Assembly: GCA_944368215.1 (NCBI GenBank)
Contig: CALVWX010000014.1
Location: 1-41,224 of the forward strand
Length of the DNA stretch: 41,224 bases
Origin: an uncultured Clostridia bacterium
GTDB lineage: Bacteria > Bacillota > Clostridia > Christensenellales > Borkfalkiaceae
Reading direction: 5' to 3'
In this document: in pieces, positions 16,038 through 24,710 of the stretch
Layout of the letters: each line of letters starts with the position of its first letter
Position numbering within the stretch: the first letter of the stretch is position 1
Position numbers and translations under genes: made by a program
Notes under the pieces: model-generated
The model's database searches: none
Seen by the model: the letters and a program-made list of their open reading frames with translations, nothing else
What the model was told of the DNA's origin: nothing

Positions 16038-17941
16038 TAAAGTTCAACCACCACGGGCACAACCATGGGCGACTGGTGGGTCTTGCGCACGAGGTAATTG
16101 CGCAACGCCTTCTTTATTACCCTTTTCAGCTCGTCCACGCTGCCCGAGGCGAGGTCGTAGCCCGCGATGGCCCTGTATATTACCTCGCGCATTTCCTTGT
16201 TGTAGTCGCGGTGGAAATCGAAGACGAAGCCGCGCGAATTGATTACGGGCTCGCCTATTACCTCCCCGCCCGAGACGGCGACGGAGACGATGAAGATTCC
16301 CTCCTGAGCGAGCTGGCGCCTGTCCTGCATGACGAGAGAGGCCTTTTCGTCCTCTATGCCCTCGCCGTCGATGAGACGGGAGCCCGAGGGAACGTCGGGC
16401 AGGCGGCGCATGGATTTCGAGGTCACCTCCACGCAGTTGCCGAGTGCGGGAATGAGAATGTTGCGCTCGTTCATACCGAGACTCTGCGCGAGCTGTGAAT
16501 GTTTCATGAGGTGCCTGTATTCGCCGTGCACGGGTATGAAGAATTTGGGCTTTAACAGCGTGTGCATGATTTTGTGCTCTTCGCGGCAGGCGTGGCCCGA
16601 AACGTGAATATTTTCGAGCTGTTCATACACAACGTCCGCGCCGAGGCGATAAAGCTTGTTTATTACGCTGTAAACATCGCGCTCGTTGCCGGGAATGGGC
16701 GAGGCGGAAATTATTATGGTATCGTTGCTGCCCACTGACAGGGCGGGATTTTCGCCGTTGGCCATGCGGTGCAGCGCGCTCATGGGTTCGCCCTGGCTGC
16801 CCGTGCAGACGATGAGCACTTCGTCGTCGCGCAGGCTGCGCGTGCGCGAAATGTCGACAATGACGCCGTCGGGAATGGTGAGCTCGCCTATCTTTTGCGC
16901 CGCTTCCACCACGTTGAGCATGCTCCTGCCGTTGAGCGCGACTTTGCGCTTGTGGCGCACGGCCAGATCTATTATCTGCTGCAGCCTGTGCACGTTGGAG
17001 GCAAAGGTGGCGATGATGACCCTGCGCGTTGCATTTTCGCCGACGAGGCGTTCGAGCGTCTGCCCTACGACGGCTTCGGACATGGTGTAGCCCGTGCGCT
17101 CGATATTGGTGCTTTCGCCCATATACAAAAGCACGCCCTTGCCGCCGAGGTCGGCTATGGTCTTTAAATCTATGGGACTGCCCGCGACGGGAGTGAGGTC
17201 AATTTTGAAGTCGCCGCTGTGGAAAATTACACCCTGAGGAGTGTGGATTGCGAGGGCGAGCGCGCCGGCTATGGAGTGGTTGACGTTTATGAAGTCAATT
17301 TTGAAGCAGCCCCACTGAAGGTGTCCGCCGGGGGCGACGGTTATCTCCTTTACGTTGTTGAGGCGGTGTTCGCGCAATTTGTTGTCGACGAGGGCGAGGG
17401 TGAGCTGAGTGCCCGCGACGGGGATATCCATTTCCTTTAAAAGGTAGGGAACGCCGCCGATATGGTCTTCGTGACCGTGCGTCAGAATAAGACCGCGCAC
17501 TTTGCGCTTGTTTTCGACGAGGTAGGTTAAATCGGGCACGACGAGGTCGATGCCGGGCATTTCCTCGGTGGGGAAGATTGCGCCCGCGTCGATTATTATG
17601 ATGTCGTCGCCGCACTCGAGGGCGGTCATGTTCTTGCCTATTTCGCCCACGCCGCCTATGAAGATGACCTTTACTGCGTTTTTGGGCGGGCGCTCGCGCC
17701 TGCCCTTGGCGGGCGCCGAGCTTTCGGCGCGCGCGGTCAAGCGCTTTTGCGACTGAGCGGGGGGAAGTATGGCCACCGCGGGAACGCGCACGGGTGCGCG
17801 GCGCGAAGCCGGCTGACCCTTTTTCTGTCTTTGCTCGTTCTTATCCTTTTTGGAGGGCGCGGAAGAATTTTTAGACCCCTTTTCTTCCTTTTTTCTGCGG
17901 GGTTTTCTTTGTTTTTTATTGAGTTCGTCCTGATGTTCCAA
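16037..17941 (-). CDS. rnj: Ribonuclease J with a long basic N-terminal extension
   Basis: 634 residues against ~555 in B. subtilis RNase J1/J2. Residues 1-85 are low-complexity, rich in Lys, Arg, Gln, Ser and Pro. The metallo-beta-lactamase/beta-CASP core starts at VKVIFIGGVGEIGKNM (90-105), with THGHEDHIGG (154-163), VNHSIAGALA, FHSGDFKID, STNIERTGYT, TGSQGEPMSAL, SASPIPGNE, VSGHA and PVHGEYRHL, so both metal-site halves are intact. It is a 5'-3' exo- and endoribonuclease of mRNA turnover and 16S maturation. The start is TTG with AAAGGA eight bases upstream. It heads an operon with trmR, trhP and the ASCH gene. The extension may bind RNA or partners; that is inference. Confidence 0.93.
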   Translation of the reverse strand: MEHQDELNKKQRKPRRKKEEKGSKNSSAPSKKDKNEQRQKKGQPASRRAPVRVPAVAILPPAQSQKRLTARAESSAPAKGRRERPPKNAVKVIFIGGVGEIGKNMTALECGDDIIIIDAGAIFPTEEMPGIDLVVPDLTYLVENKRKVRGLILTHGHEDHIGGVPYLLKEMDIPVAGTQLTLALVDNKLREHRLNNVKEITVAPGGHLQWGCFKIDFINVNHSIAGALALAIHTPQGVIFHSGDFKIDLTPVAGSPIDLKTIADLGGKGVLLYMGESTNIERTGYTMSEAVVGQTLERLVGENATRRVIIATFASNVHRLQQIIDLAVRHKRKVALNGRSMLNVVEAAQKIGELTIPDGVIVDISRTRSLRDDEVLIVCTGSQGEPMSALHRMANGENPALSVGSNDTIIISASPIPGNERDVYSVINKLYRLGADVVYEQLENIHVSGHACREEHKIMHTLLKPKFFIPVHGEYRHLMKHSQLAQSLGMNERNILIPALGNCVEVTSKSMRRLPDVPSGSRLIDGEGIEDEKASLVMQDRRQLAQEGIFIVSVAVSGGEVIGEPVINSRGFVFDFHRDYNKEMREVIYRAIAGYDLASGSVDELKRVIKKALRNYLVRKTHQSPMVVPVVVEL

Positions 17942-18037
17942 AATACAATTCCTTTAAATTTCGCGCCGCGCGGAATGCCTTGAACCGCGGATTTGCGCGA
18001 GGTATGGTTTTTTATGTCGGATTTTGAAAGGCATTGT

Positions 18038-18066
18038 AAAAGGGGGTTTGTTTTAAACCCCCTTTT
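18038..18066 (-). terminator. Intrinsic terminator after the repeat-protein gene
   Basis: AAAAGGGGGTTT (18038-18049) pairs with AAACCCCCTTTT (18055-18066), about 55 nt past the stop at 18120. TTTT ends the stem on either strand. It separates the repeat-protein gene from rnj downstream. Confidence 0.8.
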
Positions 18067-18119
18067 ATGTAAGTTTTGCATGCGGCCGTGCTTTTATGCC
18101 GCGCGGGCCGACGACCCGA

Positions 18120-21100
18120 TTACTTTTTGCTTACGTCCTTTACGAGGCCTTCTTCGATGAGTTCTTCGATGGTTTCGTAAGGATACATTGCAGCGTAGTC
18201 GCGCTCCGCAATTTCACGCTTTACGCCGTCCCGCTTTGCGAGCATGATATCGATGAGCCTTATGGCCTTCTTCACGCCGCGGGGGCTCTTGATTTTGACC
18301 ATCATGGGCGTGCCGTGCATGGACTTGTTATCCGATACGTCGACCTGATGGTAAACGCTGGTTGCAAACTCGTTGGGGTCGAGAGCGAGGTACAGACACA
18401 GCGTCTTGCCGCGTATCTTGAAGCGCGCGATTGTTTCGCGGCCCTTATTGAAGCGCTCGGCGCCCCATGCGATGTTTGAATTTACCTTCTTGTATGCGAG
18501 CAGAGCGTTCTTGACCTGTCCGTAATACGTCTTCTGTTCATCCGTGCTCTGGATAATCCTTGCAATGAACGAACGGTTGTACTTCATCATGTTGGCGAAG
18601 TCTACGCCGCTGTTGGATATTCCCGGTATGCCGTCGGGCATTATTTCGCCTTCGGAGGGTGTTTCGTCTATTTCGTCGACTATCTCGCCTATAACCTCGT
18701 CCTCTTCGGCGGGCTCTTCGGCGCTCTCTTCAACTATGTCGCTTACGGTTACGAGCTCTTCATCCTCTTCCGCAGGCTGTTCCGCAACCTCTTCTGCGAC
18801 CTCTTCTGCCGCTTCTTCGGCTACTTCTTCAGGTTGCTCTTCTTCGGCCGCCTCCTCTGCGGGTTCTTCCGAATACTCTTCGGACTCTTCGGCGGTCTCC
18901 TCCAGATGCTCTTCGGCGTTTTCGTCCGACTGTTCGTCGGCAAATTCCGCGAGGTCGCCGGCTTCGTCTTCGCCGTAAGTTTCTGTTACCTCTTCGACGA
19001 CTTCTTCGGGCGTTTCCTCAACGATTTCCTCGCCAATCTGCCCGGGCTGCTCTTCGGCAACTTCCTCTTCGCAGGCTTCGGCCGCGGCGGGAGCGAGCTC
19101 TTCCTCGGCAACCTTGGTGATTACGCCCGCGGCGAGCATTGCCTTTATTTCTTCTATCTGCTTCTGAATGTCTTCTATGCGCTTGTCATATTCACCCGCA
19201 ACCTTTTCGGCAACGCGGTCTGTGATATGTTCTACGCCGTCTTCGTCGAGGACGATATCGATATCCTCTTCCTTTTCGGGCGCGGGCTCGCTGACGAGAG
19301 CTTTGAGCTCGGCTATATCGCATTCGAGCTTGTTAAAGTATTCTTCATATCCCGCGGTGACGTTGGAAGCTACGGCGTTCATACCCTCTTCGTCGACGAC
19401 TATGTCGCGGTCGGCGGCGAGTTCTTCCTTAAGCTTTTCAACGATGGAATTTATTATCGTCTCGCTGTCGACCTCTGCGGCGGGTATGCCCGCGGCGACT
19501 TTTTCGGCTATGGCTGAGCTGATGGCGTTCATGCCCTCTTCGTCGAGGAGCACGTCGCTCTCTGCCGCAAGCTCTTCCTTCAACTTGTCTGTTACAATGT
19601 CGCGGTCGGCAACAATCTCTTCCTTAATCCTTTCGACGATGGAGTTGACAATGGCCTCGCTGTCTATCTCCGCAACGGGTGCGGAAACCTTTTCGGCCAC
19701 GGCCGAGCTTATTGCGTTTACGCCGTCCTCATCGACGACTATTTCGCGGTCGGCAACGAGTTCTTCTTTGAGTTTATCGTATACGGCGGCGCTTATGCCG
19801 GTTACGCCGTCTTCGTCGATTACTATATCGCGGTCGGCGGCGAGCTCTGCGCACAGCCTTTCGGATACGGCTTCGCTTATCTTGCCGAGGCCGTCTTCAT
19901 CGATTACTATGTCGTAATCGCTGTCGCTCTGGTTTTCGACTATCTTCTGCGCGACGGCCGAAGCTATGCCGTCGGTGTCTATCTCTGCTGCGGGGATGGC
20001 TGCCGCAACCTTTTCTGCGATTTCGTCGGTATCTATTTCGGGAAGGTAATTGGAGAGCACCGCGGCGGCCTTGTCTGCAAGGACGTCTTCGCTGACGTGT
20101 TCGACGTTGAGTTTTTCCGAAATGAGGCGGGCGATTTCTTCGCTGTCTACGTCCTGACCGCCGATAGTTGCCGCGAGCTTTTCGGCGACGGCGGAGGAAA
20201 TGGCGTCGTAATCGAGCTTGCTTTCCACAGCCTTGGCCAGCGAATCGCAGCCGTCTTCGTCGACCATGACGTCGAACTGTTCGGGGGAGATGGTTCCCAC
20301 CTGCTTTGCGATGCGGTCGGCGATTTCTTCGCTGTCTACGTTGATGTCTATTCTCTCTGCGAGGGCGTCTGCCACCTTGTCGGCAATGGCCTGCTCGTCG
20401 ACGGTCACTCCGACATTTTCGGGAATGACAATCTTTTCCGCGATGCGGTCGGCAACCGCCTGCTCGTCTGCAGGCGCGCCCGTGAGCTGTTCGGCAACCT
20501 TGGACGCTATGTAATCTGCCGAAACGATTTCCTGTGCGGGAAGGTTATCGGCGAGCTTTTTGGAGAGTTCTTCATAGTCGAGGTCTTCGACTATGGCCTG
20601 AGGTATGTAGAGGCGCTCGGCAACTTTTTGCGCGAGGTCGGCATAATCTATTTCGGGAGTGCCGACGATGAGTTTTGACGCGACTTTGTCTGCAAGGGCG
20701 TCGTAATCGATATCCTCGACTATCGCGGAGGGTATGTACATATTTTCGACGACTTTGGCGCCGAGTTCGTCGTAGTCGACGACGGCCTGCCGGGAGGGAA
20801 GGCGCTTTGCGACTTCGTCGGCGAGTGTTTCGTAATCGACTTCGTTATTGCCGGGAACGATTATTTTGTCGGCAACCTTTGCGGCGAGTTCGTCAAGGTC
20901 GATTTTGAACTCTGCGGGCCGGGCTTCGGCGGCCGTTTTGGTAGCGTCGCGGTACATGCTCTGAACCTGCGCGGAGAGATATTCAATCTCTTCTTTAAGC
21001 TCCTTTTTGTCGGCCTCCATCTTGAGCATGATGGCTTCCCTGTCCATGTCCCTGTCGATAGCCGAATCGATGACTTCCTGCACCTTTGCGTCGACGGCTT

Positions 21101-21383
21101 TGTTCTGGGCGGAGAGCGCGTCAAAATTGCGCTGAATCTCCTTACCCTGCGCGGACAGCTGGGCTATGCGCTTGCCTACCGCATCGTTGACCTGGGAAAT
21201 TTTAGCGACATTGGCGCTTACCGAGTTTGACTGCTGGGCGATCTGCGCCACCACGGTCTGGTTCTGCCTGGCGAGCTGTTCGACCTTTGCGTCAAGCGTT
21301 CTGTTTTGTTGAGCCAGCTTATCGACCTTGGTTAAGAGAAGGTCGGCCTTGGTCTGACCCGAACCGTTGTTGTTTACACCCAT
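18120..21383 (-). CDS. 1087-residue coiled-coil/tandem-repeat protein of unknown function
   Basis: I do not recognise the whole protein. Regions: 1-145, a coiled coil rich in Gln, Ala, Asn and Lys; ~160-730, more than 20 tandem units of the pattern D-Y/S/E-x-x-L/I-A-x-K-V-A-x-x-L (e.g. DYDALADKVASKL at 227-239, DYADLAQKVAERL at 247-259), starting 20-23 residues apart in the first part and in the later part often opened by D-I-V-x-DEDG (seven copies); ~755-905, a Glu/Ala-rich acidic tract; ~930-1087, a basic, mixed alpha/beta C-terminal domain with SFIARIIQS, RGKTLCLYLALDP and YHQVDVSD, which resembles a C-terminal module I have seen in other Clostridia proteins of unknown role. No signal peptide or membrane helix, so cytoplasmic. 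AGGTG precedes the ATG. A filament, scaffold or tether is inference only. Confidence 0.85.
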   Translation of the reverse strand: MGVNNNGSGQTKADLLLTKVDKLAQQNRTLDAKVEQLARQNQTVVAQIAQQSNSVSANVAKISQVNDAVGKRIAQLSAQGKEIQRNFDALSAQNKAVDAKVQEVIDSAIDRDMDREAIMLKMEADKKELKEEIEYLSAQVQSMYRDATKTAAEARPAEFKIDLDELAAKVADKIIVPGNNEVDYETLADEVAKRLPSRQAVVDYDELGAKVVENMYIPSAIVEDIDYDALADKVASKLIVGTPEIDYADLAQKVAERLYIPQAIVEDLDYEELSKKLADNLPAQEIVSADYIASKVAEQLTGAPADEQAVADRIAEKIVIPENVGVTVDEQAIADKVADALAERIDINVDSEEIADRIAKQVGTISPEQFDVMVDEDGCDSLAKAVESKLDYDAISSAVAEKLAATIGGQDVDSEEIARLISEKLNVEHVSEDVLADKAAAVLSNYLPEIDTDEIAEKVAAAIPAAEIDTDGIASAVAQKIVENQSDSDYDIVIDEDGLGKISEAVSERLCAELAADRDIVIDEDGVTGISAAVYDKLKEELVADREIVVDEDGVNAISSAVAEKVSAPVAEIDSEAIVNSIVERIKEEIVADRDIVTDKLKEELAAESDVLLDEEGMNAISSAIAEKVAAGIPAAEVDSETIINSIVEKLKEELAADRDIVVDEEGMNAVASNVTAGYEEYFNKLECDIAELKALVSEPAPEKEEDIDIVLDEDGVEHITDRVAEKVAGEYDKRIEDIQKQIEEIKAMLAAGVITKVAEEELAPAAAEACEEEVAEEQPGQIGEEIVEETPEEVVEEVTETYGEDEAGDLAEFADEQSDENAEEHLEETAEESEEYSEEPAEEAAEEEQPEEVAEEAAEEVAEEVAEQPAEEDEELVTVSDIVEESAEEPAEEDEVIGEIVDEIDETPSEGEIMPDGIPGISNSGVDFANMMKYNRSFIARIIQSTDEQKTYYGQVKNALLAYKKVNSNIAWGAERFNKGRETIARFKIRGKTLCLYLALDPNEFATSVYHQVDVSDNKSMHGTPMMVKIKSPRGVKKAIRLIDIMLAKRDGVKREIAERDYAAMYPYETIEELIEEGLVKDVSKK

Positions 21384-21652
21384 AATACACCTCGATAAAT
21401 GTAGTCGTCGGGGATAGCCCCGCGCCGCCCGCGCGCTTTTCTGCGCGCGCCGCGGTATGTTTGTTTTTGAAAATTTTTTACAGAATTTGATTATCTATAA
21501 TATTGTTCTCTTATTTAGTTTACAACAAAAAATCGTAATTGTAAATACTTCGAGGCAATTTTTTTTGATTTATGACAAATTTTTTTTGATTTTTTTAGCT
21601 TTTGCGCCCGCCGTTGCCCGTTCACTATGCCACAACGACGCGCTTTTGAGGC

Positions 21653-21715
21653 GCGGGCGTGCAAAGGCGGCGCCGGACGGCGGACGACGCCTTTGCACGC
21701 CCGCATAAAAAATTT
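21653..21715 (+). other. Large perfect hairpin in divergent intergenic region, possible sRNA terminator
   Basis: A 17-bp perfect stem (left arm 21653-21669, GCGGGCGTGCAAAGGCG; right arm 21688-21704) with an 18-nt loop, followed on the plus strand by ATAAAAAATTTTTTT. The flanking genes are divergent, so no annotated transcript ends here. A TATAAT lies at 21496-21501 with a poor -35, so a plus-strand small RNA of ~200 nt is possible but unproven. The rest of 21384-21735 is AT-rich with T-runs and no gene; on the minus strand TTGTAA-N17-TATTAT near 21497-21525 may be the promoter of the repeat-protein gene. Confidence 0.5.
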
Positions 21716-21735
21716 TTTTATTTTATTCAAAACAC

Positions 21736-21764
21736 TTGTATATTTTCGTTTGATATTGTATAAT
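21736..21764 (+). promoter_or_regulatory. Sigma-A promoter of serC-serA
   Basis: TTGTAT (21736-21741), 17-bp spacer, perfect TATAAT (21759-21764). The predicted start near 21771 gives a ~95-nt leader. Confidence 0.8.
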
Positions 21765-21821
21765 TATACCAACTTTACCTTTTTGACACTCATTTTATAA
21801 ATTTATTATGAATAAAATAGG

Positions 21822-21862
21822 CAGACGGACGGGAGAAAAAAGCTTAATCCGTCTGAAAGGAG
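21822..21862 (+). promoter_or_regulatory. Leader hairpin next to the serC ribosome binding site
   Basis: CAGACGGA (21822-21829) pairs with TCCGTCTG (21848-21855), immediately followed by AAAGGAG (21856-21862), four bases before the ATG. The stem abuts the Shine-Dalgarno and could tune translation or protect the 5' end. Confidence 0.5.
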
Positions 21863-21866
21863 AATT

Positions 21867-22940
21867 ATGAGAGTTTACAATTTTTCGGCGGGGCCTTCCA
21901 CCCTGCCCCTTGACGTGCTTAAACAGGCGCAGGAAGAGTTTCTGGATTTTGCGGGCACGGGCATGTCGGTTACCGAAATTTCACACAGAGACAAAGCATT
22001 CGAAGCCGTGGTGCGCGAAGCGGAGAGCCTTACGCGCGAACTTTTGGGCGTGCCCGACGATTACGCCGTGATTTTTGTGCAGGGCGGAGCTTCCACCCAG
22101 TTCGCCGCGGTGCCCCTGAACCTTATGCACGGCGGCAAGGCCGATTACATAGTTACCGGCAACTTTGCAAAAAAGGCATGGCAGGAAGGACAGATTTACG
22201 GCGAGGCCGTAAAGATAGGCGATTCTTCCGACAAAGTTTACACCTACATACCCGACGTGGATAAATTAAATTACAGCCCCGGCGCCGATTACGTGCACAT
22301 AACATCGAACAACACCATATTCGGCACGCGGTATGCAAAATTCCCCGAATGCAAGGCGCCGCTGGTTGCAGACATGTCGTCCGAAATTTTTTCGCGCGAG
22401 ATAGACGTTTCTAAGTTCGGCGTGATATATGCGGGCGCGCAGAAAAACCTCGCCCCCGCGGGCGTGACGATTGTCATTGCAAAGCGCGACCTCATTCAGG
22501 ATCCATTGAAGATTTGCCCAACCATGCTCAGGTGGAAGGTGCAAGACGAAAACGGTTCGCTGTACAATACTCCCCCGGCTTTCTCCATTTACATGGCCAA
22601 TCTCGTGCTGCGCGACCTCAAGAAAAAGGGAGGCGTAAAAGCCATGAACGAGGTTGACACCTACAAGGCGGGGCTGCTTTACGACTTTATAGACAACTCC
22701 TCCTTCTACAAAAACAACGTCGTACCCGAGTTCCGTTCGATAATGAACGTGCCCTTTGTTACGGGCGACGCTGACACGGACGCAAAATTCGTGGCGGAGG
22801 CCAAAAAGGCGGGCCTCGTTTCGCTTAAAGGCCACAGGCTGGTCGGCGGCATGAGGGCTTCCATATACAACGCCATGCCCGTGGAAGGCGTGAAGGCGCT
22901 TATTGAGTTTATGAAGAAATTCGAACTGGAGAACGCGTGA
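21867..22940 (+). CDS. serC: Phosphoserine aminotransferase
   Basis: 357 residues, normal for SerC (~360). Starts MRVYNFSAGPSTLPLDVL; shows TEISHRDKAFEAVV, VQGGASTQFAAVP, TSNNTIFGT, and YAGAQKNLAPAG with PLP-binding Lys193. It transfers the amino group of glutamate to 3-phosphohydroxypyruvate. AAAGGAG precedes the ATG. serA begins one base after the stop. The missing third enzyme, phosphoserine phosphatase (serB), is not in this window. The neighbouring GS-GOGAT genes supply the glutamate donor. Confidence 0.97.
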   Translation: MRVYNFSAGPSTLPLDVLKQAQEEFLDFAGTGMSVTEISHRDKAFEAVVREAESLTRELLGVPDDYAVIFVQGGASTQFAAVPLNLMHGGKADYIVTGNFAKKAWQEGQIYGEAVKIGDSSDKVYTYIPDVDKLNYSPGADYVHITSNNTIFGTRYAKFPECKAPLVADMSSEIFSREIDVSKFGVIYAGAQKNLAPAGVTIVIAKRDLIQDPLKICPTMLRWKVQDENGSLYNTPPAFSIYMANLVLRDLKKKGGVKAMNEVDTYKAGLLYDFIDNSSFYKNNVVPEFRSIMNVPFVTGDADTDAKFVAEAKKAGLVSLKGHRLVGGMRASIYNAMPVEGVKALIEFMKKFELENA

Positions 22941-22941
22941 C

Positions 22942-24099
22942 ATGAAAGGAATACTTAAATTAAACGCCATAAGCCCGCTGGCGGACCCCATTTTTGCGGG
23001 CTATGAATACGGCGGCGACGTTAAAAATCCCGCAGGAATAATGGTGCGCTCGGCGGCCATGGCCGACTACCCCGCCGGCGACAATCTGCTCGCCGTTGCG
23101 CGCGCAGGCGCGGGCACAAATAACATACCCGTGGCCGAATACGCAAAAAAGGGCATAGTCGTTTTCAATACGCCGGGCGCCAACGCAAACGCCGTAAAAG
23201 AACTTGTTATATGCGAGCTGTTTCTGGGCGGCAGGAAGATAACCGAAGCCATCGACTGGGTAAAGACGCTCAAGGGCGAAGGCGACGCCGTAGGCAAACT
23301 CGTGGAAAAAGGCAAGGGCAAATTTGCCGGCCCCGAAATTGCAGGCAAAACGCTGGGCGTGATAGGTCTGGGCGCCATAGGCATTATGGTTGCAAACGCC
23401 GCCAAGGCGCTTGGTATGAAGGTTGTGGGCGCAGACCCCTTCCTTTCGACGCACAACGCGCTTTTGATAGACCCCGCAGTCGAAGTTGTGCAGGACAACG
23501 CGGAAGTTTACAAGCGCGCGGATTTTATAACCGTGCACGTACCCCTCACCCCACAGACCAAGGGCATGTTCAACAAGCAGACGATATCTTCGTGCAAGGA
23601 CGGGGTTGTGATTATAAACAATTCGCGCGGCGAGCTTGCAGACACGGCCGACATTATAGCCGCGCTTGAAAGCGGCAAGATTGCGAGGTATATAACCGAC
23701 TTCCCCACGGCCGACCTTATAGGCGTTGACGGCGCAATATGCGTGCCCCATCTGGGCGCGAGCACGCCCGAAGCCGAGGACAACTGCGCCGTGATGGCAG
23801 CGAGACAGCTGACCGATTACATTGAAAACGGCAACATAACAAATTCGGTAAACTACCCCGCCGTCAGCGCCGCGCGCGAAGGCAAAGCGCGCATATGCGT
23901 ATGCCACATGAACGTGGCCAACATGATAGCGCAGTTTGCGGCCGCCGTTTCGGCAAAGGGCATAAACATAGCCAACATGGTGGATAAAGCCAAGGGCGAG
24001 TACGCCTACTGCTTACTCGATATCGACGGCGACGCCGACGAAGAGGTCGTCGGCAATATCCAAAAGATTGACGGCGTAATAAGGGTGCGCGTCGTGTGA
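22942..24099 (+). CDS. serA: D-3-phosphoglycerate dehydrogenase, short ACT-containing form
   Basis: 385 residues. Rossmann motif VIGLGAIGIMVANAAKALG (140-158); catalytic triad residues Arg229 (NNSRGELAD), acidic residue near 253 and His270 in PHLGASTPEAEDN. The C-terminal ~70 residues (from ARICVCHMN, 317 on) are an ACT domain. The intervening ASB domain of long SerA proteins is absent, so this is the shorter type. It oxidises 3-phosphoglycerate with NAD+, the first step to serine. GGAG inside the serC end serves as ribosome binding site. A strong terminator follows. ACT-mediated serine feedback is likely from family knowledge. Confidence 0.96.
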   Translation: MKGILKLNAISPLADPIFAGYEYGGDVKNPAGIMVRSAAMADYPAGDNLLAVARAGAGTNNIPVAEYAKKGIVVFNTPGANANAVKELVICELFLGGRKITEAIDWVKTLKGEGDAVGKLVEKGKGKFAGPEIAGKTLGVIGLGAIGIMVANAAKALGMKVVGADPFLSTHNALLIDPAVEVVQDNAEVYKRADFITVHVPLTPQTKGMFNKQTISSCKDGVVIINNSRGELADTADIIAALESGKIARYITDFPTADLIGVDGAICVPHLGASTPEAEDNCAVMAARQLTDYIENGNITNSVNYPAVSAAREGKARICVCHMNVANMIAQFAAAVSAKGINIANMVDKAKGEYAYCLLDIDGDADEEVVGNIQKIDGVIRVRVV

Positions 24100-24158
24100 G
24101 GCACCGCCCTGACTTTTAAAAATATAAACATACTCCTTAAAAAGGCAAATTATCCTGT

Positions 24159-24196
24159 CCGCGGGCGCGCCGAAAGGCGCGCCCGCGGTATTTTTT
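24159..24196 (+). terminator. Intrinsic terminator of serC-serA
   Basis: A 13-bp perfect GC stem, CCGCGGGCGCGCC (24159-24171), tetraloop GAAA, GGCGCGCCCGCGG (24176-24188), then TATTTTTT. Textbook rho-independent form. Confidence 0.92.
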
Positions 24197-24527
24197 GCTA
24201 CGACGCCGCAACACTCTGCGCCCGGTATTACAACATGGTTTCCGCCACCCCGCACCGATTCTCGCGCAAAACCGTGGCTTTTGCGCGAAAGAGGAGGAGC
24301 AACGCAGCAAAGTTGCAAATTGTGCAGGCACGATTTGCATATAGCGCAGTTTGCTCCGACGAGATTGCGGAATCCGACCGCGGGGTCACCCCGTTGGCCG
24401 CAAGACGAGCCCGTTATATCGCAACCGGCCCGGTTGCGGAGTACAGATGCAACGGTACGTTGTCTGAATATTAATCGACGGCGGGGGCATAATTATGGTG
24501 ATACATAATTTTTACGGAGGTTTTTAT
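24197..24527. other. Non-coding region with several hairpins
   Basis: No gene recognised. Successive inverted repeats: CGCGCAAAA/TTTTGCGCG (24263-24287), GCAAAT/ATTTGC (24315-24338), CGGGGTCACCCCG (24381-24393) and GCAACCGG-C-CCGGTTGC (24421-24437). They sit between the serA terminator and a small ORF. They could belong to a structured RNA, but I recognise no class and no strong promoter. Confidence 0.35.
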
Positions 24528-24686
24528 ATGTCCAAAAAAAGCAAGGTAAAAAAACTAACGGATGAGCAGTACAATGCATATATCACTTCGCTCAAATACG
24601 ACGCGGCCTCTTACAACGCCGACGGGAGCAGAGTGGTACCCGACGAGCTTGACGTGCACGACGAAAAGCGCAGACAGGGCGACTGA
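24528..24686 (+). CDS. Small protein of 52 residues, function unknown
   Basis: Starts MSKKSKVKKLTDEQYNAYI, with GGAGG seven bases before the ATG; an upstream in-frame ATG at 24495 lacks such a site. The N-terminus is lysine-rich (5 Lys in the first 10), the middle (TDEQYNAYITSLKYDAASYN) is likely helical, and the C-terminus is charged (DELDVHDEKRRQGD). No membrane segment, cysteines or signal. A set of palindromes and a strong plus-strand terminator follow, which supports a real transcript. I suspect a small conserved clostridial protein but name no function. Confidence 0.65.
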   Translation: MSKKSKVKKLTDEQYNAYITSLKYDAASYNADGSRVVPDELDVHDEKRRQGD

Positions 24687-24710
24687 CCTGCGCGGCGGCG
24701 CATATGTTTT

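Noticed and set aside
18755-19100. Tandem DNA repeat or triplet-repeat array
   Set aside because: The repetition is the Glu/Ala/Val-rich coding tract of the 1087-residue protein with varied codons, not a DNA-level repeat.
18544-20678. Several plus-strand open frames and Ser-rich repeats opposite the repeat protein
   Set aside because: They mirror the repetitive coding sequence on the minus strand; the true gene has a start site, Shine-Dalgarno and terminator.
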